A stretch of 64,000 nucleotides of DNA. Source: an uncultured Eubacteriales bacterium. Lineage in GTDB: Bacteria; Bacillota; Clostridia; Oscillospirales; Acutalibacteraceae. The notes beneath the pieces were generated by a model. The model searched no databases. It was not told the origin of the DNA and was given only the letters and a program-made list of their open reading frames with translations. The DNA is taken from the NCBI GenBank assembly GCA_900315605.1, contig OMZU01000002.1, forward strand, positions 1 through 64,000, written 5' to 3'. Positions 54,436-64,000 of this stretch are shown here, piece after piece (the stretch's first letter is position 1; each line of letters opens with the position of its first letter). Made by a program: the position numbers and the translations under genes.

Positions 54436-56853
54436 CTATTGTCTGATTGAGGCAACGGATTCTGCTGCGATATGCGCCGGTTCAACGGGATTCCACTCAG
54501 ATTCGTTTACAATAACCGGGTTTGTTACTGCGATTTTGAGAGCTTCTCCAAGGCTTTCTACGGGAACAAAATTGATTTTTTCCTTAACCTCGGGTTCAAG
54601 CTCGCTCAAATCAGGTTTATTCATTTTTGGAATAATAACTGTATTTATTCCGTGTTTATATGCCGCCATGCTCTTTTCTCTGAGACCGCCAATCGGCAAG
54701 ACCTTGCCCCGCAGCGTGATTTCGCCGGTCATTGCAACGTCGTGTCGCACGGTTTTCATAGAAAGAGCAGAATAAATCGCGGTTGCCATTGTTATTCCGG
54801 CAGAAGGGCCGTCCTTTGGTACTGCGCCCTCAGGTGCGTGAATATGTATATCTTTGGTTTTGTAGAAATCAGGAGAGATCCCCAGCGCAGAAGCATGGCT
54901 TCTTACGCAGGTAACGGCGATTTTTGCTGACTCCTGCATAACGTCGCCCAGCGAGCCGGTTAGCTCAAGCTTTCCTGAGCCATCCATCACAGAAACTTCA
55001 ATAGGCAAAAGCTCGCCGCCCATTGACGTCCAGGCAAGACCGTTCACTACACCGACCTCGTCTGTGGTTGAATATGCGTCGGGAAGGTATTTTTTGTTGC
55101 CCAAGAGCTCTTCAACGGCTTTTTCGTCGATTTTAAACGAAGTGCTTTCTTTTTCAAGCTTTTTGACCGCACATTTTCTCATTATTGAGGCGATTTCACG
55201 TTCAAGGGTACGCACTCCGGATTCTCTGGTGTAATAATCAATAATATGATAAATACTCTTTTGAGTGAATTTAAGCTCCTTTGAATCAAAGCCGCAAAGC
55301 TCAAGCTGCTTGGGAATTAGGTGTTTTTTGGCGATATTGAACTTTTCGACCCTTGTGTAGCTGTTTACTTCTATTATTTCCATTCTGTCCCTGAGCGGCG
55401 CGGGGATCGTTCCCAAGTCGTTAGCAGTGGTAATAAACATAACATTTGACAGGTCAAAGGGAATGTCGATATAATGATCGACAAATTTGTTGTTTTGTTC
55501 GATATCCAAAACCTCAAGCAGCGCAGAGGTAGGATCGCCCTTGTAATCGCTTGAAAGCTTGTCCACCTCGTCAAGGATCAAAAGCGGATTGTTTGTGCCG
55601 GCAGACTGGATCGCCGCCATGATCCTGCCCGGCATTGAGCCGATATATGTGCGGCGATGACCGCGTATTTCAGCCTCGTCTCTAACGCCGCCAAGCGCGA
55701 TTCGCTGGCATTTTCTGCCGATAGCGTCGGCGATCGATTTGGCGATCGAGGTTTTTCCCACTCCGGGAGGTCCCACAAGACAGATGATCTGTCCCTTTTG
55801 TTTATCGCTTAGCTTTCTCACAGCGAGCTGCTCTATGATTCTTTCCTTGATTTTCGGCAATCCGTAATGAGTTTTGTCAAGTGATCTTCTGATTGAGGGA
55901 ATATTGATCTTGTCCTTCGTCGAAACGTTCCACGGAAGCTCGATCACAGTGTCAAGGTAGGTGCGGATGACCGACGCCTCCTGGCTGCCGTAGGGCATTT
56001 TCATAAGCTTTCTGCATTCCTTGAACAAGGCTTCCTCACTCTTGGGGTCAAGCTTCAGCTCTTCAATTTGCTCGGCATATGCCTCGGCTTCCTCGGAAGG
56101 ATTGTCGTCCTCTCCCAGCTCTTCTTCGATGGCGCGCTTTTGTTCTCTGAGGAAAAAGTCACGCTGGTTTTCATCGATTCTTTGCTTTGCCTTTCGGCTG
56201 ATCTCATCCTCAATTTCAAGTATTTGATTTTCGTTTACCAAAATCGACATCAAAAGCTCAAGCCTTTCGGTGGTGTCGATGGTTTCAAGCACCGCTTGCT
56301 TGGTATGAAAGTCCAGAATAATATTTGAGGTTATAAAGTCAGCGAGCTCGCCGGAATATTTGCAAAGGGCGATTTTAAAAATAATGTCGGGAGGGATTTT
56401 TGGTGCAATGTCAATGTATTTGTCAAACTCCCTGCGCACCGATCTGAGCAAGGCTGTTTCGCGAACAGTTGGAGCTGTTCTCTCCTCCTCGGGAGAGACG
56501 AGCTTTTTTACCTCAGCCATAAGGCAGCTGTTATCAAAAACCGGAGCGCAGATTTTGGCTCTGTAGAGTCCTTCTATAACAATGCGTGTTGAATTTTCGG
56601 GTTGCTTTAGGATTTGAACGACCTTTGCGACAACGCCGACAGAGTATAGATCAGACAGGGTCGGATCGTTGCTGGTGGCGTCCTTTTGCGCTGTCAGAAA
56701 AATAAGCTGATCTCTGCGCATTGCTTTGTTTATCGCTGTGATGCTTTTGCTTCTGCCAACGTCAAAGTGAATAAGCGACTGCGGAAAAACCACAAGCCCT
56801 CTCAGCGGCAGAACAGGAACAATAACGTTATTGTTGATGTTTTGTGTATCCAT
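54436..56853 (-). CDS. lon: ATP-dependent protease Lon
   Basis: An 805-residue LonA protease: N-terminal substrate-binding LAN domain (about 10-205), coiled linker, AAA+ module with GPPGVGKTSIAKSIADA, and C-terminal Ser-Lys protease with PKDGPSAGITM (Ser) and IGGLREKSMAAYKHG (Lys). Degrades damaged and regulatory proteins in the cytosol. ClpX precedes it by 145 bases containing a hairpin, so its expression may be lower than that of clpPX or use its own unseen promoter. Confidence 0.96.
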   Translation of the reverse strand: MDTQNINNNVIVPVLPLRGLVVFPQSLIHFDVGRSKSITAINKAMRRDQLIFLTAQKDATSNDPTLSDLYSVGVVAKVVQILKQPENSTRIVIEGLYRAKICAPVFDNSCLMAEVKKLVSPEEERTAPTVRETALLRSVRREFDKYIDIAPKIPPDIIFKIALCKYSGELADFITSNIILDFHTKQAVLETIDTTERLELLMSILVNENQILEIEDEISRKAKQRIDENQRDFFLREQKRAIEEELGEDDNPSEEAEAYAEQIEELKLDPKSEEALFKECRKLMKMPYGSQEASVIRTYLDTVIELPWNVSTKDKINIPSIRRSLDKTHYGLPKIKERIIEQLAVRKLSDKQKGQIICLVGPPGVGKTSIAKSIADAIGRKCQRIALGGVRDEAEIRGHRRTYIGSMPGRIMAAIQSAGTNNPLLILDEVDKLSSDYKGDPTSALLEVLDIEQNNKFVDHYIDIPFDLSNVMFITTANDLGTIPAPLRDRMEIIEVNSYTRVEKFNIAKKHLIPKQLELCGFDSKELKFTQKSIYHIIDYYTRESGVRTLEREIASIMRKCAVKKLEKESTSFKIDEKAVEELLGNKKYLPDAYSTTDEVGVVNGLAWTSMGGELLPIEVSVMDGSGKLELTGSLGDVMQESAKIAVTCVRSHASALGISPDFYKTKDIHIHAPEGAVPKDGPSAGITMATAIYSALSMKTVRHDVAMTGEITLRGKVLPIGGLREKSMAAYKHGINTVIIPKMNKPDLSELEPEVKEKINFVPVESLGEALKIAVTNPVIVNESEWNPVEPAHIAAESVASIRQ

Positions 56854-56913
56854 TTTTATCTCCGTAGATGCTTTTGGGTCATGCTGCCCAAAGGCAAATA
56901 TCCAAAATTAAAC

Positions 56914-56944
56914 AAAGCTGTATTGCATGAATCAATACAGCTTT
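56914..56944 (-). terminator. Hairpin between clpX and lon
   Basis: Perfect 12-bp stem AAAGCTGTATTG (56914-56925) with CAATACAGCTTT (56933-56944). On the minus strand GTTTAATTTT follows, so termination after clpX is likely, perhaps partial. Confidence 0.65.
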
Positions 56945-56998
56945 AATTTTTAAACCAACTAATACTATTATCAAAAAACGCTTAGAGGTTTGTTTATA

Positions 56999-58339
56999 TT
57001 ATGAAGCTGTACTGCGCTTCTGACGTTTTGAAGGGTCCTTCTTGGCAAAGCCAACCGATTTGATCGACTTTTCCTTGCGATGGATGATCTGAGGCTTTTG
57101 GGAGTCGGTTACAACTCCTTTTGTGATGATGATTTTTTCGATGGTATCATCAGACGGAGCCTCAAACATCAAATCCTTGAGGATGCCTTCCATAATTCCC
57201 CTCAGACCGCGTGCGCCGGTGTGCTGCTCCTGTGCCTGTTGAGCGATAGCCTCCAATGCTTCGTCCTCGAAAAACAGCTCAACGCCGTCAAGCTCAAACA
57301 GCCTTTTGTACTGCTGAACGATCGAGTTTTTAGGCACGGTAAGGATCCTTACCAAAGCCTCGGTGTCAAGACCGCTCAGTGCGGTAATTACCGGAAGTCT
57401 GCCGATAAGCTCGGGGATAATTCCGTATTTTACAAGGTCATGCGCAGTAACGTCCTTCATCCAGTCGGTTTCGTCGAGTTCTTTTTTTGACTTGACAAGA
57501 GATTCAAAACCGATCACCGAAGCTCCCTTGCGTTTTTCTACTATTTTTTCAAGACCGTCAAACGCGCCTCCGCAGATAAACAAAATGTTTTTGGTGTCTA
57601 TCTGCAAAAACTCCTGCTGCGGATGCTTTCTTCCTCCTTGTGGAGGAACGTTTGCAACGGTTCCCTCAACAATTTTGAGCAGAGCCTGCTGAACACCCTC
57701 GCCGCTGACGTCTCTGGTGATTGACATATTCTCGGACTTGCGTGCGATCTTGTCAATCTCGTCAATATAGATGATTCCTCTTTCAGCCTTTGAAATATCA
57801 AAATCGGCTGCCTGGATCAGCTTTAACAAAATGTTTTCAACGTCCTCGCCGACATAACCTGCTTCAGTGAGCGTTGTGGCGTCGGCAATTGCAAACGGAA
57901 CGTCAAGTGCTTTTGCAAGAGTTTGAGCCAGAAGCGTTTTTCCTACGCCGGTAGGTCCCAGCAAAAGCACATTGCTTTTTGCAAAGTCAACGCTGTCGTC
58001 GTGAGCAAAGGCTCTTTTGTAATGATTATATACGGCAACGCTGAGAGTGACCTTGGCTTCGTCCTGACCGATCACATATTCGTCAAGCATCGCCTTGATT
58101 TCCTTTGGCTTTAGCAGCTCGGCAATATCATAATCCGGCTCTTTGGGCGCAAGATCATGATTATGGCTGTGCCACTGATCGCGCTCGGCTTCGCCTGATT
58201 CTTCAAGAATATTCATGCAAAGACCTATGCACTGGTCGCAGATGTAGACTCCGTTTCCGGCGATAAGCCTGCCCACCATCTCCTGCGGCTTGCCGCAGAA
58301 GGAGCAGTAAATATCCTTTTCGTTGTTTTTGTTAGCCAT
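56999..58339 (-). CDS. clpX: Clp protease ATPase subunit ClpX
   Basis: A 446-residue AAA+ unfoldase feeding ClpP. N-terminal zinc domain ([20 protein letters not shown]), Walker [13 protein letters not shown], Walker [12 protein letters not shown], and the IGF loop present as VIGF, which docks into ClpP. Fourteen bases after clpP. The C-terminal tail is Lys/Arg-rich. Confidence 0.97.
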   Translation of the reverse strand: MANKNNEKDIYCSFCGKPQEMVGRLIAGNGVYICDQCIGLCMNILEESGEAERDQWHSHNHDLAPKEPDYDIAELLKPKEIKAMLDEYVIGQDEAKVTLSVAVYNHYKRAFAHDDSVDFAKSNVLLLGPTGVGKTLLAQTLAKALDVPFAIADATTLTEAGYVGEDVENILLKLIQAADFDISKAERGIIYIDEIDKIARKSENMSITRDVSGEGVQQALLKIVEGTVANVPPQGGRKHPQQEFLQIDTKNILFICGGAFDGLEKIVEKRKGASVIGFESLVKSKKELDETDWMKDVTAHDLVKYGIIPELIGRLPVITALSGLDTEALVRILTVPKNSIVQQYKRLFELDGVELFFEDEALEAIAQQAQEQHTGARGLRGIMEGILKDLMFEAPSDDTIEKIIITKGVVTDSQKPQIIHRKEKSIKSVGFAKKDPSKRQKRSTAS

Positions 58340-58353
58340 TAGCTGTCCTCACC

Positions 58354-58935
58354 TTATCTTCTTTCGATTACCTTATCAATAAGACCGTATTCAAGTGCCT
58401 GCTGAGCGGTCATAAAGTTATCGCGGTTGGTATCCTGCGCGATTACGTCAATCGGCTGACCGGTGTTGTCGGCAAGAATTTGATTAAGACGCTTCTTCAT
58501 GTCAAGAATGTGTCTTGTGTGAATTTCCATATCTGTTGCCTGACCCTGAGCACCGCCGGAGGGCTGGTGGATCATAATGTCGCTGTTTGGCAGTGCAAGA
58601 CGCTTGCCCTTTGCGCCTGCCGCAAGCAAAAACGCACCCATGCTTGCAGCCATGCCCATGCAAATCGTAGAAACGTCGCACTTGATATAGTTCATGGTGT
58701 CATAAATCGCAAAGCCGTCGGTAACGCTTCCGCCGGGGCTGTTGATATACAAACTGATATCCTTTGTAGGATCCTTGCTTTCAAGGTAGAGCAGCTGAGC
58801 CACAACTACGCTTGCGCTGGCACTGTTGACCTCTTCGTTGAGCATAACGATCCTGTCTTCAAGAAGTCTTGAATAAATATCAAACGAACGCTCGCCGCGG
58901 TTGGTTTGTTCTACTACATATGGTACCAATGCCAT
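58354..58935 (-). CDS. clpP: ATP-dependent Clp protease proteolytic subunit
   Basis: A 193-residue serine peptidase that forms the double heptamer chamber used by ClpX. Catalytic Ser in [14 protein letters not shown], His in IMIHQPSGG, and the Asp in TNRDNFM. Start at ATG 58935 behind GAAAGG; an in-frame TTG at 58953 would place that site inside the gene. Middle gene of tig-clpP-clpX. Confidence 0.97.
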   Translation of the reverse strand: MALVPYVVEQTNRGERSFDIYSRLLEDRIVMLNEEVNSASASVVVAQLLYLESKDPTKDISLYINSPGGSVTDGFAIYDTMNYIKCDVSTICMGMAASMGAFLLAAGAKGKRLALPNSDIMIHQPSGGAQGQATDMEIHTRHILDMKKRLNQILADNTGQPIDVIAQDTNRDNFMTAQQALEYGLIDKVIERR

Positions 58936-58987
58936 TTTATCAAAACCTTTCAATATATTGTTTTACGATCGCGGTTGATTATTCGGA

Positions 58988-60268
58988 TTATTTTATAACC
59001 GCGTTTTCCTTTACGAGATCAAGAGCCTTTTGAACCTTGATGTCCTCGGCAAGATTTTCTGCCGGGATCGAGCTCTTGACCTTTTCAAGGTCTGTTTTGT
59101 AAGCCTCCGAAAGCTTCTCGTATTCTGCGTTTATATCCTCCTCAGTTGCTTCGAGACCCTCTTTTCTTGCGATCGCCTCAAGAGCAAGTCTGAGCTTAAC
59201 TCTCTTCTCTGCTCCCTCTCTGTAAGCTTCCTTGAGCGAGTCGTTGGTCATGCCCATATATTCCATATAGGTTTTCATATCCATGCCCTGAGAACGCAGA
59301 CGCATATCAAAGTCACGGATCATTTCGTTTGTCTGGTTATCAAACATTGCTTCGGGGATATCGCCCTCAACAAGCTCTATAAGACTGTCGGCGATTTTGT
59401 CGTTTACATCCTTTTCGGCGTCATCTTTAAGACGCTCGGCAATGGTTTCTTTGAGTTCTTCCTTGTATTCGTCAAGGGTTTCTTTCTCTGAAACATCCTT
59501 TACAAACTCGTCGTCAACCTCCGGGAGCTCCTTTGTTTTGATTTCGTGAAGCTTGATTTTGAACTCAGCTTCCTCACCTGCAAGCTCCTCAACCTGGTAG
59601 CTTTCGGGGAAGGTCACAAAAATTGAAAACTCTTCGTCGGTTGAGTGACCTACGATCTGCTCCTCAAATCCGGGAATAAAGCTGTTTGAACCGAGCACGA
59701 GGTTGTAGTTTTCAGCCATACCGCCGTCAAACTGCTCTCCGTCAACATAACCGTCAAAGTCGATAACAACTGTGTCGCCGTCCTGAGCCGGTCTGTCGTC
59801 AACTGTAACGATTCTTGAGTTTCTGTCTCTCACCTTTTCGATTTCTTCGTCAACAAGTTCGTCTGTAACCTCGGTTGAAAGCTTTTCAACCTCGATTCCC
59901 TTGTAGTTGTCAATTTCAATTTCAGGCTCTACAATTACCTCTGCCTTAAAGGTAAAGCCCTCTTTGCCGGCTTCAAGAGCCTCAAGGCTTTCTACCTTTA
60001 CGATTTTTATGTTGGCTTCCTTTGAAGCGTCATACAGAGCTTCGGGATAGCAGTCCTGCATTGCGTCCTCGTAGAAAACCTCGGAGCCATACATTTTCTC
60101 AATGATTCTTCTTGGAGCCTTGCCCTTTCTAAAGCCCTGGATGTTGATTCTTTTAACCTGCTTTTTATATACTGCCTCTACGGCTTTTTCAAAGGTTTCG
60201 CCGTCAACCTCAACGATCACTTCATATGAATTTGCCTGTTCCTTTTTTGTACATTCCTTTAATGCCAT
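58988..60268 (-). CDS. tig: Trigger factor chaperone
   Basis: A 426-residue ribosome-bound chaperone: N-terminal tail-binding domain with GFRKGKAPR, which docks on ribosomal protein L23; an FKBP-type prolyl isomerase domain (about 155-240, VVIDFDGYVDGEQFDGG); and a helical C-terminal cradle. First gene of the quality-control block, with a strong promoter 38 bases upstream. Confidence 0.96.
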   Translation of the reverse strand: MALKECTKKEQANSYEVIVEVDGETFEKAVEAVYKKQVKRINIQGFRKGKAPRRIIEKMYGSEVFYEDAMQDCYPEALYDASKEANIKIVKVESLEALEAGKEGFTFKAEVIVEPEIEIDNYKGIEVEKLSTEVTDELVDEEIEKVRDRNSRIVTVDDRPAQDGDTVVIDFDGYVDGEQFDGGMAENYNLVLGSNSFIPGFEEQIVGHSTDEEFSIFVTFPESYQVEELAGEEAEFKIKLHEIKTKELPEVDDEFVKDVSEKETLDEYKEELKETIAERLKDDAEKDVNDKIADSLIELVEGDIPEAMFDNQTNEMIRDFDMRLRSQGMDMKTYMEYMGMTNDSLKEAYREGAEKRVKLRLALEAIARKEGLEATEEDINAEYEKLSEAYKTDLEKVKSSIPAENLAEDIKVQKALDLVKENAVIK

Positions 60269-60305
60269 TTTTAGTATCCTCCAAAATAATAAAATATATC
60301 AACTA

Positions 60306-60334
60306 AGTATATCACAAGTCTATTGAAAAATCAA
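60306..60334 (-). promoter_or_regulatory. Promoter of tig-clpP-clpX
   Basis: Minus strand TTGATT (60334-60329), 17-nt spacer, TATACT (60311-60306). No CIRCE or CtsR-type operator was recognised beside it. Confidence 0.65.
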
Positions 60335-60404
60335 GAAATAAGCCAAAAATAAACGTCGGATTAAATCGAAATGAATTTTCGTATATTTTTTGATGACCGA
60401 AAGC

Positions 60405-61094
60405 TTATCTTACCAAAACCGGTGTGAATTTCACTCTGTCGCAGGAAATCAGCCTCATATCAATCCCTTTATATTCGCCCTCAAATGCAAGCTTCATATT
60501 CTTTCTGCCATGAATATGACCGTACCAGCATTTTTTGATGCCGTATTTGATCAGAGTTTCTATGATTTCCGGACATTCGACCGAACGGTAGAACGGCGGA
60601 TAGTGAAGAAACGCCACCGGTTCCTTCCCTGTTTTCAGCGCGCTTTCAATTGAAGCTGTAAGTCTCCCGACCTCGCGGTTGAGCACTTTGATATCCTCGG
60701 GAGTGTCGTTTTCAAGAAACCACCCTCTTGTGCCGCAGACTGCGTATTCTCCGCAGACATAAGAATTGTTAAAAAGCACCTGCATCGAATCAAAGCCGCT
60801 TTCGCTGAGGAACCTGTCGATTTTGCTTTTGGTGCACCACCAGTAATCGTGGTTGCCCTTCATCAACAGCTTTTTGCCGGGGAGACTGTGGATAAACGCA
60901 AAGTCGGTGTAGGCTTCCTCAAGCTTCATTGCCCAGGAAATATCGCCGGCAATAACCACAGTGTCATCATCCGTAACCAGCCTGCGCCAGTTTTCCTCAA
61001 GTCTGTCAACGTAATCGTTCCAACCCGAGAAGATATCCATAGGCTTATCCTCTCCGAGTGAAAGGTGAAGGTCGGCTATGGCGAATAAAGACAT
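60405..61094 (-). CDS. Metallophosphoesterase
   Basis: A 229-residue calcineurin-like phosphoesterase. All five metal motifs are visible: IADLHL, AGDISWAM, MKGNHDYWW, FLHYPPFY and GHIHGR. It overlaps thrC by one base. Substrate unknown; the family includes nucleases and nucleotide phosphatases. The ORF ends before the tig promoter with no clear terminator. Confidence 0.88.
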   Translation of the reverse strand: MSLFAIADLHLSLGEDKPMDIFSGWNDYVDRLEENWRRLVTDDDTVVIAGDISWAMKLEEAYTDFAFIHSLPGKKLLMKGNHDYWWCTKSKIDRFLSESGFDSMQVLFNNSYVCGEYAVCGTRGWFLENDTPEDIKVLNREVGRLTASIESALKTGKEPVAFLHYPPFYRSVECPEIIETLIKYGIKKCWYGHIHGRKNMKLAFEGEYKGIDMRLISCDRVKFTPVLVR

Positions 61095-62602
61095 CAGTCA
61101 ATACCCAGAGCCGAAAGCACGTAGTCCTGCATTTTGTTTGCTTCCGTTACGTCCGAGAAGCGCGGGGACTTGTTTTTAAGTCCCGCCAGCGGAGCCGGAA
61201 CAGGCATTTTTGTAAGCTCGTTGAGCTTGTCAACCATGTCGAATTCGTTTTCGGGAAGCTCTTCGCCGGGAGCGACCGCTTCGAGAACGGATTTTGAGAA
61301 TTTGTAGGGGCTTGCGGTAGAAGCAATAACAGACGGAGTTTTGTCGCCTGTTTCTTCAACATACTGCTCGTAGACCTTGACAGCAACGGCGGTGTGGGTA
61401 TCGCAGAGATAGCCTTCTTCGTCAAAAAGCTTTTTGATCGTCGCCTGAGTTGCCTTGTCGTCGCAATAGCCGCCGTAGAATTTATCCTTTATAATAGCCT
61501 TGACCTCGTCGGTAACTTCATATTTACCCTCGGTTTTGAGTGCGTTCATCCAGTTTCTTGTCAGCTCGTCGCTGTTGCCCGAAAGCTTGTAAAGCAAACG
61601 CTCCAAATTGCTGGAAACCAAAATGTCCATTGAAGGCGACATCGTTGTGTAGAACTGTCTGTTTTTGTCATAAACGCCTGTATTGATAAAGTCGGTAAGA
61701 ACGTTGTTTGAGTTTGAAGCGCAGATGAATTTTGCGATCGGAAGCCCCATAAGGCAAGCATAATAGGAAGCGAGGATGTTTCCGAAGTTTCCGGTCGGAA
61801 CAACAACGTTGATTTTGTCGCCAAAGCTGATTTTGCCGGCATTGACCATATCACAGTAAGCTGAAATATAGTAAACTATCTGAGGAAGCAGTCTGCCCCA
61901 GTTGATCGAGTTTGCCGAAGAAAACAGCATGTCGTTTTCGGCAAGCTTTTCGGAAACCTCAGGTGTGGTAAAGATCTTTTTAACACCTGTCTGCGCGTCG
62001 TCAAAATTGCCCTTGATCGCGCAAACCTTTACGTTATTGCCTTCTTGAGTGTTCATTTGATGCTTCTGCATCGGGCTTACGCCGTTGACGGGATAGAAAA
62101 CAATGATTTTTGTATGGTCAACGTCCTTAAAGCCCTCCAAGGCTGCCTTTCCGGTATCGCCGGAGGTCGCAACCAGAATAACAGCATCCTTGCCGTCGTA
62201 GGTTTTTTTCAGAGATTTGGTGAGCAAATGCGGAAGGATCTGCAAAGCCATATCCTTGAACGCGCAGGTCGGACCGTGCCAAAGCTCAAGAATATTCAGC
62301 TCGTTTCCGTCAAGCGCAGTATACGCCAGCGGAGCCGGATTGCTTCCTCCGAATTTTTCGGCGGTATATGCCTTTTCAACACAATCGGAAATTTCCTCCG
62401 CGCTGAAATCCGTTAGAAACGCGGAAAAGATAAGCTTTGCCCTGCCCTTGTAATCGGTGTTCAGCAGAGCCTGAAAATCAGCCTCGGATAATTTTGGAAA
62501 TTCCTGCGGAACGAAAAGTCCTCCGTCCTTTGAAATTCCCTGAGCAATTGCCTGAGCCGAGGAAACGACCTCGCCGGCATTTTGTGTGCTGTTATACAAC
62601 AT
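61094..62602 (-). CDS. thrC: Threonine synthase
   Basis: A 502-residue PLP enzyme converting O-phosphohomoserine to threonine. The PLP lysine is in GPTCAFKDMALQ; the Gly-rich VATSGDTGKAALEGF loop and the NSINWGRLLPQIVYY segment are diagnostic of the long (fungal/E. coli-like) class. Start at ATG 62602 (MLYNSTQNAGE) behind GAAAGGA; earlier in-frame ATG codons lie in that site. Confidence 0.95.
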   Translation of the reverse strand: MLYNSTQNAGEVVSSAQAIAQGISKDGGLFVPQEFPKLSEADFQALLNTDYKGRAKLIFSAFLTDFSAEEISDCVEKAYTAEKFGGSNPAPLAYTALDGNELNILELWHGPTCAFKDMALQILPHLLTKSLKKTYDGKDAVILVATSGDTGKAALEGFKDVDHTKIIVFYPVNGVSPMQKHQMNTQEGNNVKVCAIKGNFDDAQTGVKKIFTTPEVSEKLAENDMLFSSANSINWGRLLPQIVYYISAYCDMVNAGKISFGDKINVVVPTGNFGNILASYYACLMGLPIAKFICASNSNNVLTDFINTGVYDKNRQFYTTMSPSMDILVSSNLERLLYKLSGNSDELTRNWMNALKTEGKYEVTDEVKAIIKDKFYGGYCDDKATQATIKKLFDEEGYLCDTHTAVAVKVYEQYVEETGDKTPSVIASTASPYKFSKSVLEAVAPGEELPENEFDMVDKLNELTKMPVPAPLAGLKNKSPRFSDVTEANKMQDYVLSALGID

Positions 62603-62712
62603 ATTATTCATCCTTTCAAACATCTTGAAGCTTTGATGACAAGAATACTTATAATTGATTGCAGTAAAAATAAAACATCCTGCAACAAAATAATAAATCC
62701 TAAAGTATTTTA

Positions 62713-63660
62713 CTACATATTTCGCAGATTGTCAAAGTTTTCAAAGAAATTCAGCGCGTTCTCATAAAAAATCTTTCTAATAAGACTTTCGCTGTAATTA
62801 TTCGCCAAAAATAATTCATAAATCTTGGCAAAATCCTCGCTGTTATTTATATTCTTCGGTAAGGTGCAGCCGTCAAAATCGCTGCCGAAGCAAAGGATAT
62901 CCTCACCGCCGAGGCTGAGAAAATGCTCGGCGTGTCTTAAAATATCGGTCATACCGGCGTTTTGGCTGTTGTTGTTTAAAAACTCATTGTGAAAATTCAG
63001 CCCCATAAGTCCCTTTCTGTTACGAATAACAGAAAACTGTTCGTCAGTCAGGTTGCGCCTGTGGCTTGTGATTTTGTATGAATTTGAGTGTGAAGCGACA
63101 AACGGCAGATTTGTGTTTTCTGCAACGTCATAAAACAAAGCCTGAGAAGCGTGGGAGATATCAATAATAATCCCGTCTGTTTCCATTTTAGCAACGGCTC
63201 TTTTCCCGAAATCAGTCAGTCCGGCGTTTGACGCCGCGTCCGCTCCGCCGCCGATTTTGTTTGCAGCATTCCAGGTCAGGGTCATCATTCTTACCCCAAG
63301 CTCCTTGAATCGGCTGATATTTTCAAGCTTACCGTTGAGAGACTTTGCGTTTTCAACCGTGAAAAAAGCGGAGTTTTGATTTTCGTTTAACGCTATTGTC
63401 GGGCTATAATTATTCTTAATCAGAAATATATTATTTTGACGACATTCTTCTTCCAAAAGCTTTGCCGACTTAAAAAACAGATCCTCAGCCTGCTCGTCAG
63501 ACAAATCATCGGGAAGCCAAATTGCATAGCATTGAAGCTTGTGAGTGGTTTTGTCGCGGCTCAGCCTGACTTCAACCTCGTTTCCGCAAAGGGATATCCC
63601 CTGCGTTGCCGCTTTGTAGAGTGTGTCGCAGTGAAGGTCGATAATATTAATAATATTCAC
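62713..63660 (-). CDS. Membrane dipeptidase (peptidase M19) family protein
   Basis: A 315-residue zinc dipeptidase of the renal dipeptidase family: IIDLHCDTLY (His-x-Asp), MMTLTWNAANK, IDISHAS and VASHSNSYKITSHRRNLTDEQ supply metal ligands. The Glu bridging site is not certain by eye. GTG at 63660 is chosen over a TTG at 63669; the 5' end overlaps the yraN gene by 14 bases. In the cytoplasm it would hydrolyse dipeptides; no signal peptide seen. Confidence 0.82.
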   Translation of the reverse strand: MNIINIIDLHCDTLYKAATQGISLCGNEVEVRLSRDKTTHKLQCYAIWLPDDLSDEQAEDLFFKSAKLLEEECRQNNIFLIKNNYSPTIALNENQNSAFFTVENAKSLNGKLENISRFKELGVRMMTLTWNAANKIGGGADAASNAGLTDFGKRAVAKMETDGIIIDISHASQALFYDVAENTNLPFVASHSNSYKITSHRRNLTDEQFSVIRNRKGLMGLNFHNEFLNNNSQNAGMTDILRHAEHFLSLGGEDILCFGSDFDGCTLPKNINNSEDFAKIYELFLANNYSESLIRKIFYENALNFFENFDNLRNM

Positions 63661-64000
63661 CTGCCTCAAATGCGTTTTCTATATAATTGATTTTTACAGG
63701 TTTTAGCTTTTTGCTGTCAAAATAAACCTCAGCTACGTCAAAGCGACAGTATCTGTCGAGCTTATATTCGAGTAGGTACGCCGAGGCTGTTTTGATAATA
63801 CGGCGGATTTTTCTTTTGTCAACCGCGTCGGTACCCATTGTCAGTGAATTGGCGTGACGGGTTTTGACCTCAACAAAAAGCAGAAGCTCACCGTCGTCGG
63901 CGACAATATCAAGCTCTCCGTAGGGCTTGCGATAATTTCTTGCGCAGATTTTGCAACCGCGCTTTTTTAAAAGCTTCTCAACATGTTTTTCGCCCAAATC
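63647..64000 (-). CDS. YraN (UPF0102) family endonuclease-like protein, partial
   Basis: The 5' end lies outside the window; 117 codons are seen. The restriction-endonuclease-like fold is clear: YGELDIVADDGELLLFVEVKTR holds the D-ExK-type motif in PYGELDIVADD and FVEVKTR. The first visible residues (LGEKHVEKLLKKRGCKICARNYR) fit the usual N-terminal half of the family, so little is missing. Function unknown; often next to ribosome or tRNA genes. Confidence 0.85.
   Translation of the reverse strand, partial: DLGEKHVEKLLKKRGCKICARNYRKPYGELDIVADDGELLLFVEVKTRHANSLTMGTDAVDKRKIRRIIKTASAYLLEYKLDRYCRFDVAEVYFDSKKLKPVKINYIENAFEAGEYY

Overview
The window reads as a chromosomal segment of a low-to-mid GC, anaerobic, Gram-positive gut or rumen Clostridium-class bacterium, most likely Oscillospiraceae (Ruminococcus or a close relative). 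The reasons are a nine-gene V-type ATPase operon, type I dockerin modules on secreted proteins, a SCIFF ranthipeptide locus, oxygen-sensitive enzymes (HemW, formate-THF ligase, radical SAM maturase), FeoAB, a CdaA/CdaR pair and the tig-clpP-clpX-lon-ysxC run. No taxonomic search was possible, so the genus is inference. Several genes start at TTG or GTG behind good ribosome binding sites (ntpI, ntpB, cdaA, rodA-like, tsaB).

Layout. 0.3-3.1 kb: a secreted lysozyme-like (GH25) protein with a Thr/Glu-rich stalk and six Ig-like repeats. 3.4-12.0 kb: V-type ATPase operon H-C-I-K-F-E-A-B-D closed by a terminator. 12.2-13.6 kb: a DUF3343 sulfur/selenium-carrier-like protein coupled to a cysteine desulfurase-like enzyme. 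13.7-15.8 kb: CdaA-CdaR (c-di-AMP synthesis). 15.9-17.0 kb: RodA/FtsW-like gene (minus). 17.2-20.5 kb: fhs-tsaE-tsaB-rpiB. 20.6-23.15 kb (minus): membrane-anchored beta-propeller protein behind a frameshifted ECF sigma factor gene. 23.2-26.9 kb: a noncoding region with repeats, an XRE regulator and an SF2 helicase with a membrane hairpin. 26.9-31.3 kb: hemW (minus), prfC, and a basic amino-acid decarboxylase-like gene. 31.4-33.0 kb: SCIFF precursor peptide with its radical SAM maturase. 33.05-35.2 kb: feoBA (minus). 35.3-36.2 kb: EamA transporter.

36.3-43.35 kb is the most interesting part: a promoter and cobalamin riboswitch precede three extracytoplasmic proteins that resemble the two halves of animal intrinsic factor/transcobalamin (a DUF4430 beta-domain and an alpha-toroid prenyltransferase-like domain, two of them carrying dockerins, the third membrane-anchored), followed by an ECF transporter made of EcfT and a single polypeptide that fuses both ATPases to a membrane S-component-like region. 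I read this as a B12-controlled corrinoid capture and import system.

43.4-49.6 kb: methionine aminopeptidase with SEC-C motif (minus), CwlD-like amidase, RadA, a DUF6873-type protein, a Xer-type recombinase (minus) and an SGNH/DltD-like membrane protein (minus). 49.8-54.4 kb: gdhA, a small XRE regulator, a RelE/ParE-Phd toxin-antitoxin pair with a visible operator, lysA-like gene and ysxC. 54.4-60.3 kb (minus): lon, clpX, clpP, tig, a protein quality-control block driven from a clear promoter upstream of tig. 60.4-64.0 kb (minus): a metallophosphoesterase, thrC, an M19 dipeptidase and the truncated yraN at the window edge. I saw no rRNA, tRNA, CRISPR array, prophage or insertion sequence.
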